From positions 62,001-126,000 of the forward strand of contig CAWJIH010000001.1 of the NCBI GenBank assembly GCA_963842975.1: a DNA stretch of 64,000 nucleotides, written 5' to 3'. Positions within the stretch are counted from its first letter, which is position 1, and every line of letters starts with the position of its first letter. A program made the position numbers and the translations under genes. The DNA is from JACJWR01 sp963842975. Lineage in GTDB: Bacteria > Actinomycetota > Actinomycetes > S36-B12 > UBA10799. Shown here piece by piece: positions 42,845 through 51,289 of the stretch. Below the pieces are notes generated by a model. It was not told the DNA's origin. It did not search any database and saw only the letters and a list, made by a program, of their open reading frames with translations.

Positions 42845-44701
42845 GTGAAGGTCCGAGCATCCGTCAATTCGTCGCTAGCTCTGCTCGCGCCACGGGATCG
42901 CAGAATCTATTGGGTGGCCCTGAGCGCTCAGATGATGCTGTCGATCTTGGACCTCGTTGGCGTGCTGCTCATAGCCACGGTGGGCTACGTCGCCGCGGCC
43001 CTAGCCACCGGCGCCCAGCCACCTGAACCCATCGGGGAACTCGCAGCCGCCGTCGGGCTTGGTGCTGCATCCGACGGCACCGTGGCGCTGGTCCTTGGCG
43101 TGGCCGCCGCTACGGTGCTGGTGGGCAAGAGCGTGGCAGCCCTGCTGATCCAACGAACAGTTTTTCGATTCCTGGCCCGACGCACCAGCGAAGTCGCCGA
43201 GCGCATGGCCACCAGCTTCCTCGAACAGCCGATGCTGCGACTGCAACTTCGCCCCACCCACTGGAACGCCTACGCGTTCGTGGAGGGCCTCACCAGTGCG
43301 GTACCGCAGATACTTGGCGGCTTCCTCATTGCCAGCGGCGAGGTTGCATTGCTGGTGGTGCTGGGTTGCGGCTTGATGGTGCTCGATCCCGCCACCACCG
43401 TAGCGGCCCTGGGCTACTTCGGATTGTTGCTATTCGTGATTCAACGACACCTGTCTCGCCGAGCCGCGGCGTTGTCTCGCCAGACCGCGAGTGCGTCCAT
43501 CGAGGCACGCTCCGCGGTGCAGGACGCAATCTCCACCTATCGCGAGGTATCCGTCGCCGGGCGGCGCGGCTACTTCCGTGCCCGAATCGTGGACGCCCGG
43601 ACTCAACTTGCCCAATCCCAAGCTGAGATGTCCTTCATCGTTGCGATTCCGCGCTACGGGATCGAGGCCGCGCTGGTGATCGGCGGGGCCCTGGTGGTGC
43701 TCGTGTTGCTGCTCACCGGGGATGAGGCCTCAGCGTTCGGCAGCCTCTTCCTCTTCCTCGCTGCTGCTTCCCGCATCACACCGTCGCTGCTGCGCCTCAA
43801 CGCGGCTGTCACCTCGGTGAAGTCGTCAGCCGCCGGTGCCGAGCGCACCTTCGAGCTTGCCGACGAACTGCAACTCTCCGCGGATCAAGCGATGCCGCAC
43901 GTGCCGCGGGCGCATGAACCAGCGCCGCACACGACCGAGTCTGCCGGGGCCGCCGCACCCCGACCGGACACCTTCGACATTCGCGCCGAATCACTGACGT
44001 TGCGCTACCCCGGAGGTGCTGCACCCGCCTTGGCTGGTTTCAGCGTGGACGTCCCGCAAGGGAGCTCGTTGGCAATTGTGGGTCCGACCGGGGCCGGTAA
44101 AAGTTCGCTTGCCGACGTGCTACTGGGTATCACTTCGCCAACCTCTGGCACCGTGCGCATCGGAGCCCTTCCCCCGCATGAGTTCACCGCCGCCTTTCCT
44201 GGAGCCCTGGCGTACGTACCCCAGGACGTCGCGATCATCCACGGCACGGTTCGCGCGAACGTGGCACTCGGACTGCCGGAATCCCGAGTGCGCGACGATC
44301 GGGTGTGGGAGGCGCTTGACCGGTCGCATCTGGGCGACTTCATCCGCTCCCAAACCGGCGGGCTCGACACCGAAGTTGGGGATCGAGGCGTCCGGCTCAG
44401 CGGTGGCCAGCGCCAACGGCTGGGTTTGGCTCGGGCTTTCTACCAGATGCCCAGCGTGCTGATGCTCGACGAAGCCACCAGCGCCCTGGACTCTGAGACT
44501 GAACGCGCTGTCACCGACACCATCGCGGCGTTGGGCTCCGACATTACGGTGATCACGGTCGCGCACCGCCTCGCCACGATCCGCGCCGCGGAACAAGTTG
44601 TCTACCTGGACAACGGCCAGCTCATAGCCCGCGGCACGTTCGACGAGGTGCGCGCAGCGGTGCCGGACTTCGACACCCAAGCCCAATTGATGGGGTTATG
44701 A
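42845..44701 (+). CDS. ABC exporter, half-transporter with fused ATPase
   Basis: 618 residues. Six membrane helices (about 20-320) are followed by a linker rich in Ala/Pro (about 350-380) and an ATPase domain: Walker A GPTGAGKSS, signature LSGGQRQRLG, Walker B VLMLDEATSALD, switch VAHR. It is of the MsbA/McjD type that dimerises to export lipids, glycolipids or peptides. GTG 42845 has CGGAG seven bases upstream. Being beside PqqD and HprK-like genes, it could export their product; inference. Confidence 0.85.
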   Translation: MKVRASVNSSLALLAPRDRRIYWVALSAQMMLSILDLVGVLLIATVGYVAAALATGAQPPEPIGELAAAVGLGAASDGTVALVLGVAAATVLVGKSVAALLIQRTVFRFLARRTSEVAERMATSFLEQPMLRLQLRPTHWNAYAFVEGLTSAVPQILGGFLIASGEVALLVVLGCGLMVLDPATTVAALGYFGLLLFVIQRHLSRRAAALSRQTASASIEARSAVQDAISTYREVSVAGRRGYFRARIVDARTQLAQSQAEMSFIVAIPRYGIEAALVIGGALVVLVLLLTGDEASAFGSLFLFLAAASRITPSLLRLNAAVTSVKSSAAGAERTFELADELQLSADQAMPHVPRAHEPAPHTTESAGAAAPRPDTFDIRAESLTLRYPGGAAPALAGFSVDVPQGSSLAIVGPTGAGKSSLADVLLGITSPTSGTVRIGALPPHEFTAAFPGALAYVPQDVAIIHGTVRANVALGLPESRVRDDRVWEALDRSHLGDFIRSQTGGLDTEVGDRGVRLSGGQRQRLGLARAFYQMPSVLMLDEATSALDSETERAVTDTIAALGSDITVITVAHRLATIRAAEQVVYLDNGQLIARGTFDEVRAAVPDFDTQAQLMGL

Positions 44702-45808
44702 CTGTCCCTTCCAGGTGGCCAAGGACATCCGTCGGCCAGGTTCTTCAACGAAGTAGTAGGTCATGACTGCGAGCGCCAGGCTCAGTACCGCTGCCGCGAC
44801 GACGTACCCCATAGTTCGCCCCACCACTACGCCAAGGAGCAGAATCACCGGCCAGTTCCACAGATAGAGCGAGTACGAGATTCGGCCGAGGAACTGCACC
44901 GGCCGCAGGCCCCACAGCATCGCGGCAGGTCCACCCGCCCCCTCACCAAGTGCGAGGACCACCATCGTGGCGATGACCGTCACCAGCGCGAAGCTGCTGC
45001 CCGGGTAAATCTCAGGACCGCTCTTGGTCAACATGACGACCAACAGCACTCCCACTGCAGCCAGGACTGCCCAACCTCGGGCTACGGGCGCCACCCGCGC
45101 GCGCCACCCGACCAACGCCAGGACGCCACCGGCAGCCAACTCCCAGACCCGACCGATAGTCGCGTGATAGACCCCGTACGCATCGCCTGGCAGCGCTTTG
45201 GTCGCCCACAGCAAGGATGCTGCCGCCACCAGCGCGAGCACCACCGCCACCGAACCCGGGGCCCGACCAGGTAGGGGTGACATCCGCGCCAACCCGAGCA
45301 GCACGAGAAGGGCCAGGGGCCAGATGAGGTAGAACTGTTCCTCGATCGAAAGCGACCAGTAGTGCTGCACCGCACTGAGCGGCTCCGGACTTCCCCCCAA
45401 GTGGGCCAGGTACCAGTTCTCGACGAAGAAGAGCGAAGCCACACCATGGTGAAGCGGATTCGGGGTCAACTCAACGGACCTGATCACCAGGGAGACGGCC
45501 GTGACGCACAACAAGACAACCAGTGCGGCCGGCAGGATCCGGCGGGCCCTGCGGGAGTAGAAATTGCGTAGCGATACCGTCCCGCTGGCCTCCCACTCAT
45601 GTAGCAGTCCGCCGGTGATCAGGAATCCTGAGATCACGAAGAACACGTCCACCCCGAGCGCTCCACCCTGCGGCAAACCCACAAGATGGCCGCCAAATAC
45701 AGCTGCGACGGCCAACGCCCGCAGAGCCTGAATGTGGGGCAGCAGCGGGCGCCCGGCAGGCCTCACCCCAGCAACCGATTGCCCGTGGCTCACCTGCCCT
45801 TGGCTCAC
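44696..45808 (-). CDS. Acyltransferase-3 family membrane protein
   Basis: 370 residues and about ten membrane helices. Motifs are HIQALRALAVAAVFGGHL, GGALGVDVFFVISGFLIT, FYSRRARRILPA and HYWSLSIEEQFYLIWP, typical of OafA-type O-acyltransferases. The SGNH domain that many OafA proteins carry at the C-terminus is missing; a separate SGNH gene is at 48532. It starts at GTG 45808, with other GTGs nearby, and overlaps the exporter 3' end by 6 bases, convergent. Confidence 0.88.
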   Translation of the reverse strand: MSQGQVSHGQSVAGVRPAGRPLLPHIQALRALAVAAVFGGHLVGLPQGGALGVDVFFVISGFLITGGLLHEWEASGTVSLRNFYSRRARRILPAALVVLLCVTAVSLVIRSVELTPNPLHHGVASLFFVENWYLAHLGGSPEPLSAVQHYWSLSIEEQFYLIWPLALLVLLGLARMSPLPGRAPGSVAVVLALVAAASLLWATKALPGDAYGVYHATIGRVWELAAGGVLALVGWRARVAPVARGWAVLAAVGVLLVVMLTKSGPEIYPGSSFALVTVIATMVVLALGEGAGGPAAMLWGLRPVQFLGRISYSLYLWNWPVILLLGVVVGRTMGYVVAAAVLSLALAVMTYYFVEEPGRRMSLATWKGQS

Positions 45809-45977
45809 CGGCGCCCCATGGCTGCAAGTATGCCCCAGGGTGTCGCCCCGCCAACGATTGCGCGCCTTGCACAGAAGCCCACAGGAGCTTCCCGGGTAGC
45901 GTGGTCACAACGGGTGCCCTGACTCGTGGCACGACCACTTCGGTAGGGCACTGCCCCCGGCTGAGACGGAGCCCAGA

Positions 45978-47156
45978 ATGAACCCACCGGACATCGCAAC
46001 CCTCGCTGGTGCCGTGCTCCAGCGCGATCGGCCGCTGTTCACTCACGAGTGGGAGGACAGCCAAGCTCGCCTGGCCGAGACCTTCGGCGGTGCCACGGTC
46101 GTGTGCACCGGGGGTGCAGGCTTCATCGCCGGGCAGTCCCTGGCTGCCATCCTGCCGCTGCGCCCGGCGAAGCTGGTGTTGATTGATTCGTCGGAGAACG
46201 GACTTGCCGCTCTGCTGCGCGATTTGCGCTCCGCCGACGCCGTGCCGCGCGGCACGATCGTGGAGCCAGTGGTCGCGGACGTCGCAGGTCCCCTCTTGCC
46301 TCGAGCCGTCGCCCAGGCCGGGCGGGTGGATGTGCTGCTGGCCTTTGCGGCGGTCAAACATCTACGTTCCGAAGGCGACGACGCTTCCATTGCTCAGATG
46401 ATGCGCGTGAACATCGGTGGCACACTCGCAGCCGCACACGCCGCATGGTCGAGCAACCCCGATGCGCGGGTGTACGCCGTCTCCACCGACAAGGCTGCCG
46501 CCCCGGCCAGTTTGATGGGCGCTAGCAAGCGATTGATGGAACTGGCTCTCCTCGCGGCTGGGCCGGCGACTTCGTCGCGGTTCGCCAACGTCGCATTCTC
46601 GACCGGTTCACTGCTCGACAGTTGGCGGTCCCGCCTGGCCCGTGCCGAGCCGCTGCCGGTGCCAGCCGACACGAGTCGCTTTTTCATCTCACCTGTGGAA
46701 GCGGGTCGACTCTGCCTGCTCGCAAGTGTTGCGCCCGCCGGGGCCATGGTGGTCCCGGCGCATGGTTGCGTTCCGGAAGTGACCCTCCAGGACGCCGCCA
46801 TACGGTTCCTGGCGGCCCATGGGCTCACCGCACACATTGTGTCCCCCGGCGACAAAACCCAGCCTCGTGCCTCAGGTTCCTACCCGGTTATTTTGACTCC
46901 GCGTGACACTGCTGGCGAGAAAGCCTCGGAGGTTTTCGCCGATCCCGGCGAGGCGGTAGCGCCCTGGCTCGGCGATCTCGGGACACTCACCCCGCATGGT
47001 GACCCGGTCGCGGCCCTGCGGGTTCTCGAGTGGGTGTCGGCGCGGGCTGGGCAACCGGACCTGCCTATCGCCGGACCAGAACTCGACGAATTGATCAGCC
47101 AGGCCGTTCCGACATATGCCCACGTTCTCGGAGGCAACCTCTCCGATCGAGCCTAG
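45978..47156 (+). CDS. CapD/FlaA1-like nucleotide-sugar dehydratase/epimerase
   Basis: 392 residues, extended SDR. The NAD site is VVCTGGAGFIAGQS, then LIDSSENGLAAL, VLLAFAAVKHLRSEGD and the active-site stretch VYAVSTDKAAAPASLMGASKRLMEL, which follows the SM/TG.SKR pattern of UDP-GlcNAc 4,6-dehydratases. It would make an activated deoxy- or epimerised sugar for the locus. The preceding 169 bp serve as a divergent promoter region. Confidence 0.78.
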   Translation: MNPPDIATLAGAVLQRDRPLFTHEWEDSQARLAETFGGATVVCTGGAGFIAGQSLAAILPLRPAKLVLIDSSENGLAALLRDLRSADAVPRGTIVEPVVADVAGPLLPRAVAQAGRVDVLLAFAAVKHLRSEGDDASIAQMMRVNIGGTLAAAHAAWSSNPDARVYAVSTDKAAAPASLMGASKRLMELALLAAGPATSSRFANVAFSTGSLLDSWRSRLARAEPLPVPADTSRFFISPVEAGRLCLLASVAPAGAMVVPAHGCVPEVTLQDAAIRFLAAHGLTAHIVSPGDKTQPRASGSYPVILTPRDTAGEKASEVFADPGEAVAPWLGDLGTLTPHGDPVAALRVLEWVSARAGQPDLPIAGPELDELISQAVPTYAHVLGGNLSDRA

Positions 47157-47184
47157 GACGACAGGTCGCTTCCCTGCTGGCGCG

Positions 47185-47919
47185 CTAGTGCTCGCCCGCT
47201 TCTTGCTGCTGTCGCTGGCGGGACCGATGCCGGACTGCCACCGTCAGGTAGTCACCAACATCCTTACGCCTCACCCGACTGGCGTTACTCGCGTGGGAGC
47301 GACGCAGCAAGGCCACAATGGGAACTGGGACCTCACGCAGGCCCGCGCTACGGGCCCGAGCCATCCAGTCGACGAACTCGCCGATGCTGAGTTTGATGTC
47401 AAAGCCCCCGACCCGGCCGTACAGGTCCCGGCTGAACATGGTCCCCCCGATGACCGCGGCCAGCGGAGTGTCAGCCACGTCATAGGCTCCAGTGAGGTCG
47501 ATTTGGGCGCCGTCCGGGAACGTCAACATGTGCCCCACAGCGATGTCCTGGGCGGGATCGTCGATTGCGGCCAACATCTGCCACGTCCGCGCCCGGGGCC
47601 ACAAGTCGTCCGAGTCGAGGAAGGTCAGCCACCTGGCCGAACCTAATTCGGCTCCAATGTTGCGCGCCTCGCCGGGGCCAAGGTGCCCACGTTCGGCGAC
47701 CAACGTCACACGCGGATCGTTCCAACTGCGCACGAATTCCGGCGTCCCGTCCGTGCTGCCGCCATCGACGATGAACAGCCGGGTGTCAATGCCGACCTGG
47801 TCCAGCGCGGAGTCGGCCGCCTGCTGGATGTGCGACACCCCGTTGAGCACGGAGATCACCACGTCCACTGAATTGTCGCCTGACAAGTGGCTGGCCGTGG
47901 GCCTGGCAGGGGTCGTCAT
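47185..47919 (-). CDS. Family 2 glycosyltransferase (paralogue of 42124-42819)
   Basis: 244 residues from ATG 47919. The GT-A motifs are VDVVISVLNGVSHIQQAADSALDQVG, FIVDGGSTDGTPE and WLTFLDSDDLWPRARTW. It is close to 42124-42819 over nearly the whole length. It is convergent with the dehydratase gene and divergent from the second PqqD gene. Confidence 0.85.
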   Translation of the reverse strand: MTTPARPTASHLSGDNSVDVVISVLNGVSHIQQAADSALDQVGIDTRLFIVDGGSTDGTPEFVRSWNDPRVTLVAERGHLGPGEARNIGAELGSARWLTFLDSDDLWPRARTWQMLAAIDDPAQDIAVGHMLTFPDGAQIDLTGAYDVADTPLAAVIGGTMFSRDLYGRVGGFDIKLSIGEFVDWMARARSAGLREVPVPIVALLRRSHASNASRVRRKDVGDYLTVAVRHRSRQRQQQEAGEH

Positions 47920-48078
47920 GGCGGCAGTTTCCCACACTGTTTCGGCGATCCGTTGATCGCTGTGCGGTCACGGCGACCTCTCCACCGTTGCCGCGCTCAC
48001 CAAGCCCGGCCGATTTGAAGAGTCCGTGGCGACCGGTGCATGGACTAGATTGGACAAGATCGAATCCTTGGAGGGCAC

Positions 48079-48528
48079 ATGGCCAACCCACACTCTTTCC
48101 GCATCAACCATCCGAATGTCGTCGCCGAATTCTTCGACGGCGAGGTCGTGGCGGTGAACTTGGAAACCGGCAAATATTACAGTCTCGCCGGAGTGGGGTC
48201 CGATCTGTGGTTCATGCTCACGGAGGGGGCGAGTCTGGATGCTGCCACGGCTCACGTGCAGGAGGTGTACCCAGACGACGAGGTCCCAGGAGCAGTCGCA
48301 GAGTTCGTCACCTCCCTGCTGGAGCACCAACTCCTGGCGACTTCGCAAACGCCAGGCGGCGCCGTGCCCGAGTCACGCCTGATTTCCGATCCCAGCGACA
48401 CTTTCGTCCCTCCCACCGTCGAGATGTTCTCCGACCTGCAGGACATTCTGCTCCTGGACCCGATCCACGAGGTGGATGCCGCTGGCTGGCCGGCCGCGCC
48501 AACAACGGAGCGGAACGCGGGCCAGTAA
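48079..48528 (+). CDS. PqqD-family protein 2
   Basis: 149 residues. The PqqD-like domain is at about 1-90 (FRINHPNVVAEFFDGEVVAVNLETGKYYSLAGVGSDLWFML). The C-terminal tail reads FSDLQDILLLDPIHEVDAAGWP, sharing the DL..L.LD.IHE.D..GWP motif with PqqD 1. TTGGAGGG lies just before the ATG and TAGATT further up. The SGNH hydrolase gene follows after 3 bases. Confidence 0.8.
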   Translation: MANPHSFRINHPNVVAEFFDGEVVAVNLETGKYYSLAGVGSDLWFMLTEGASLDAATAHVQEVYPDDEVPGAVAEFVTSLLEHQLLATSQTPGGAVPESRLISDPSDTFVPPTVEMFSDLQDILLLDPIHEVDAAGWPAAPTTERNAGQ

Positions 48529-48531
48529 CGA

Positions 48532-49617
48532 ATGGTCAGCCTCGGCTCGCTTGCAGATTCGACGCACAACTCCGGACCCGAACGTGAAGCGATCACCTAC
48601 CTGGGCAACAGCATTACGGCCCAGAGCGCTGGCTACCGGACGCGTCTGCACCGGATGATCTGCCAGTCGGCCGGTCGCTCCCACCAGGAAGTGAACGCCG
48701 GACTGGGTGGGGTCGGCTCGCTGGCCTGTGCGGCAATGCTCGATTGGCTGGTCATACGTCATCGGCCCTCGCTCTGCCTTGTCGAGTGCAGCGCGGCGGA
48801 CATGGGCTCAGCTACGCCGGCACGAATGATCGAGGCGTCGATCAGTAGCATCCTCGCCGATCTGGGGGCCGCCGGTATTCCCACTGCCCTCGTGCATCTC
48901 CCACGCGCCGACGTCCGGACGACGGATCGCGACCTGGTGCTTGGCCTTTACCAACGTGCCGCCCTCGCCGCTGGAGTGCGTGAACTCGACCTGTGGTTCT
49001 TGGGCGACGCCGGACCTTGGTGGTCCGATGGTGTGCATACGACGCCAGAGGGTTCCGAGGTGTTCGCTTCAGCCATCCTGGACTTGTTGCGACGTGGGGG
49101 GTGGCCTTCCCCGCCAGAGCGGGGAACCACGGTGGCCGGTGAGCCTCGAGCAGCGCTCCGTCTGATTTCTGTACAAACGCCCTCGGTTCATCTCAGCGAC
49201 GGGTGCCAGCACAACTGGTTTCGGCTCACCTTCCCCACCGTCACGGTGCCAGTCGGAGAACAGATCTCGGTAACTTCGTCGTTGCCGATCGTGGCGATGG
49301 TCGTTGTTGTCGGCACTGGATCCGGCGTGGTCGACCTGCGCAGTGCCACGTTCACGCGCCATGTACAACTGTGGGATCGGTGGTGTATTCGTGATCGACT
49401 TCAGGTCATACACCTGCCTGAGGAGGTCGCCGCGGGGGAACCGCTAACGGCGGTCATGACGAATCAAGGGGATGCTGATTGCGACGCTTCGGGCCGATCA
49501 TCACCACCCATGCGGGCAGGTGATGAGTTGACAGTCGTGGGCTTCGTCGTCCACACCGAAGTGGCAACTACCGCTGACCGAACCTCTGCTCCCTGGTGGC
49601 GAGTGGTGACGTCATGA
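48532..49617 (+). CDS. SGNH/GDSL-type hydrolase with C-terminal beta domain
   Basis: 361 residues. Block I ITYLGNSITAQSAGY holds the nucleophile S27, the block II glycine is in AGLGGVGS, and block V DGVHTTPEG gives the Asp166/His169 pair. The block III Asn appears replaced (ECSAADMG). A second, beta-rich part begins near 200. It could add or remove acyl groups on the glycan, perhaps with the acyltransferase-3. It overlaps the next gene as ATGA. Confidence 0.7.
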   Translation: MVSLGSLADSTHNSGPEREAITYLGNSITAQSAGYRTRLHRMICQSAGRSHQEVNAGLGGVGSLACAAMLDWLVIRHRPSLCLVECSAADMGSATPARMIEASISSILADLGAAGIPTALVHLPRADVRTTDRDLVLGLYQRAALAAGVRELDLWFLGDAGPWWSDGVHTTPEGSEVFASAILDLLRRGGWPSPPERGTTVAGEPRAALRLISVQTPSVHLSDGCQHNWFRLTFPTVTVPVGEQISVTSSLPIVAMVVVVGTGSGVVDLRSATFTRHVQLWDRWCIRDRLQVIHLPEEVAAGEPLTAVMTNQGDADCDASGRSSPPMRAGDELTVVGFVVHTEVATTADRTSAPWWRVVTS

Positions 49618-50384
49618 CAAGCACGCCACTGGTGAGCGTCGTGATGGCCACCCGCAATGCACAGCCGCACCTAGCCGCCGCTTTGGCCAGCGTCGACGCT
49701 CAAGGGATATCCGACGTCGAAATCATTGTGGTGGACGCCGCATCCAATGACGGCACCCGGGAGGTTGTCCACGACCATGAGCAGGCCCGCCTGATCGACC
49801 AGTCTGGGACCGGCCTTGCGCAGGCCTGGAATCAGGGGATCCGGGAGTCCAGCGCTGACTTCGTGGCCCTGCTTGACAGCGATGACGTGTGGACGCCCGG
49901 CGCGCTCAACGCCCACCTCGACGCCCTCGTGGCCCACCCCGAGGCCCTCGCCAGCGTCGGACGGTTCGAGTTCGTCCTCGACGGCGACTCCCCTCCCCCC
50001 GGATTCCGCACCCAGCTCCTGCACGGCGATCACTGGGGGAATATGCCCGGCTGCACAATGGTGCGTCGGGGGGTGTTCGACGTCGTGGGTTGGTATCCCG
50101 AAGACCTCCAAGTGGCCACCGACATCGAATGGTTCCACCGGCTGCGCAGCAGCGGCGTCGTGATTGTGGACATCTCTCGGGTGGTCTTGCGTAAACGCGT
50201 CCATGACTCGAACCTGTCGTTCACCGCGGGCCAGACTCCGATCTACGGAGCAGAGGTGCTGCAGGTCGCACGTGCAGCCATGCTGCGCCGGCGAACCAGC
50301 ACGATCGGTGACAGCCCCCGGCAGCGTCCAGCGCCAGCGCAGGAGCAGGGGCCATCGTCCACTGGGCAGAGCCCGCCATCGTGA
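49614..50384 (+). CDS. Family 2 glycosyltransferase
   Basis: 256 residues from ATG 49614. GT-A motifs are LVSVVMATRNAQPHLAAALASVDAQG, IIVVDAASNDGTRE, AWNQGIRESSADFVALLDSDDVW and a late EDLQVATDIEWFHRL. The last 35 residues are polar and Gln/Pro/Ser-rich. Coupled to both neighbours (ATGA upstream, GTGA downstream). Confidence 0.88.
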   Translation: MTSTPLVSVVMATRNAQPHLAAALASVDAQGISDVEIIVVDAASNDGTREVVHDHEQARLIDQSGTGLAQAWNQGIRESSADFVALLDSDDVWTPGALNAHLDALVAHPEALASVGRFEFVLDGDSPPPGFRTQLLHGDHWGNMPGCTMVRRGVFDVVGWYPEDLQVATDIEWFHRLRSSGVVIVDISRVVLRKRVHDSNLSFTAGQTPIYGAEVLQVARAAMLRRRTSTIGDSPRQRPAPAQEQGPSSTGQSPPS

Positions 50385-51289
50385 CCGCACCGGTGGCTTT
50401 GTTTGTCTTCAACCGGCCTGACCAGACTCGTCGAGTCTTCGATTGCCTTCGAAGGCAGCGCCCGACTCGTTTGCTGGTTGTGGCAGATGGCCCCCGGCCC
50501 GCCGTACCCACCGACGAGGACCGCTGCCAACAGGTCCGCGAAACGGTCACACGAGTGGATTGGCCCTGTGACGTGTCGTACCACTTCGCTGACTCGAATC
50601 TGGGCTGCGATGTGCGGATTCCCACGGGAATCGACTGGGTGTTAAGACAGGTCGGTGAGGCAATCGTGCTGGAGGACGACTGCCTGCCGCACCCGTCCTT
50701 CTTCGATTACGCCACCGAGTTGCTGTCTCGGTACCGGGACGATCCTCGTGTGGGCATGGTCGCGGGCTACCGGCGAGGGACCAAATCATCCGGGCCGCCG
50801 CCCGGGCACGCCAGTTACGGCTTCAGCCGCTACACGGAAATCTGGGGTTGGGCCACGTGGGCTGACCGCTGGACGCAATTCGACGCCAGCCTGAGTGCCT
50901 GGCAGGACCTCCGTGCGACGGACTGGCTGATTGATGCCCTCGGTGATGTCGCAGCGGCAGCGTTTTGGCATCACACCTTCGACCGAATCGCCCACGATGA
51001 AGCCCCGTGGGATGTCTGCTGGCAGTTCGCCTGCTTGAGGCGCGGCTGGCTCAGTGCCGAGCCAGCCGTCAATCTGGTGGCCAACATCGGATTTGGCCCG
51101 GACGCCACACACACCACCGAAAGGCTCGGTGACGAAGAACCCGTCCAGGAGCTGCCCCTGCCACTGAGACATCCCACGACTGTGGCAGCTGATCGAGCCC
51201 GTGACGATCAACTTGAAGACGAGAACTTCAGCGGTAGTGTCCGCCGCGAGTTGCGGCACCTGATCAGGACTGCACGGTCCCAGAGGTGA
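50381..51289 (+). CDS. GT-A glycosyltransferase-like protein
   Basis: 302 residues. The N-terminus VALFVFNRPDQTRRVFDCLRRQRPTRLLVVADGPR, the acidic AIVLEDDCLPHPSFFDYATELL and the FSRYTEIWGWATWADRW stretch fit a GT2-like family often annotated as hemolysin/HlpA-type glycosyltransferases. It starts at GTG 50381 overlapping the previous stop. Its last 26 bp overlap the convergent kinase gene. Confidence 0.72.
   Translation: MTAPVALFVFNRPDQTRRVFDCLRRQRPTRLLVVADGPRPAVPTDEDRCQQVRETVTRVDWPCDVSYHFADSNLGCDVRIPTGIDWVLRQVGEAIVLEDDCLPHPSFFDYATELLSRYRDDPRVGMVAGYRRGTKSSGPPPGHASYGFSRYTEIWGWATWADRWTQFDASLSAWQDLRATDWLIDALGDVAAAAFWHHTFDRIAHDEAPWDVCWQFACLRRGWLSAEPAVNLVANIGFGPDATHTTERLGDEEPVQELPLPLRHPTTVAADRARDDQLEDENFSGSVRRELRHLIRTARSQR

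Noticed and set aside
37243..45808. Lasso-peptide biosynthetic cluster
   Set aside because: PqqD, HprK-like and nucleotidyltransferase proteins plus an exporter are suggestive, but no lasso cyclase (asparagine-synthetase-like), transglutaminase-like protease or precursor peptide is seen.
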